DNA of 5,368 bases from JBGTGT01 sp051439375 (GTDB lineage: Bacteria > Cyanobacteriota > Cyanobacteriia > Cyanobacteriales > Microcystaceae): assembly GCA_051439375.1 (NCBI GenBank), contig JBFRWB010000209.1:1-5368 (forward strand), given 5' to 3'. Both the position numbers and the translations under genes were made by a program. The notes beneath the pieces were generated by a model. The model ran no database searches and was not told the origin of the DNA. It saw nothing but the letters and a program-made list of their open reading frames with translations. This document shows positions 5,232 through 5,368 of the stretch, piece after piece; position 1 is the first letter of the stretch, and each line of letters begins with the position of its first letter.

Positions 5232-5368
5232 ATGTATTTAGACGAACAATTACAAATCCTCATTAATGAAGCCCCTCAGCATGGGGTACCCATTCCTGTG
5301 ATGGAAAAGGCTGTTGCTCCAACCCTGAAATTTTTTGCGAGTCAGCTTCAACACGAGAAATATTACGT
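5232..5368 (+). CDS. Unrecognised protein, N-terminal part (runs off right edge)
   Basis: An open frame from ATG 5232 to the window edge gives 45 complete codons, MYLDEQLQILINEAPQHGVP then IPVMEKAVAPTLKFFASQLQHEKYYV. The predicted structure is helical, with no signal peptide, membrane segment or familiar motif in the visible part. GGAAG at 5223-5227 gives a ribosome binding site 4 nt before the ATG, and an in-frame TAG at 5172-5174 bounds the frame. The even codon use and good start context suggest a real gene. It follows the RNase H-like gene by 109 bp on the same strand. That gap has only a weak -10-like TATAAC (5214-5219) and no terminator that I can see, so co-transcription with the upstream gene is possible. 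Confidence 0.65.
   Translation, partial: MYLDEQLQILINEAPQHGVPIPVMEKAVAPTLKFFASQLQHEKYY

Overview
The window looks like chromosomal DNA from an AT-rich cyanobacterium, probably a unicellular Crocosphaera/Cyanothece-type lineage. The grounds are the general AT-richness, a perfect HIP1 octamer (GCGATCGC) at 5084-5091, and the protein types present: a cyanobacterial RNase H-like protein, a proline-rich single-pass membrane protein and an IS605/IS1341-type TnpB. The genus is inferred, not proven.

Layout. Positions 1-250 (minus strand) hold the first 83 codons of a Rieske [2Fe-2S] oxygenase that runs off the left edge. A 182-bp divergent intergenic region follows, containing a perfect 7-bp inverted repeat. 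On the plus strand come a sulfotransferase-like capsular polysaccharide protein (433-1299), a single-pass membrane protein with a long Pro/Asn/Gln/Ser-rich tail (1414-2490), and an orphan, broken TnpB element of the IS200/IS605 (IS1341) type (about 2520-3820). The window ends with an RNase H-fold protein that has lost catalytic residues (3875-5122) and the first 45 codons of an unrecognised gene (5232 to the right edge).

The transposon-derived region is the most interesting part. Its tnpB reading frame is split by a frameshift near 2800-2822. Its RuvC region is about 55 residues shorter than in the best-studied TnpB, and it has no CxxC zinc finger. The frame carries a perfect 14-bp hairpin with a GCAA loop. 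About 300 nt of non-coding, highly structured sequence follows the stop codon and ends in a CCCACG/CGTGGG hairpin; its position and form fit the omegaRNA (reRNA) and right end of such elements. The element stops just short of a good promoter candidate (TTGACT-17-TATATA) for the RNase H-like gene, so any guide encoded at the RNA's 3' end would read into that promoter region.

The genes do not form an obvious pathway. The Rieske gene is transcribed away from the rest. The sulfotransferase-like and membrane-protein genes are co-directional but 114 bp apart, with no clear evidence of an operon. No tRNA, rRNA or CRISPR array was seen.
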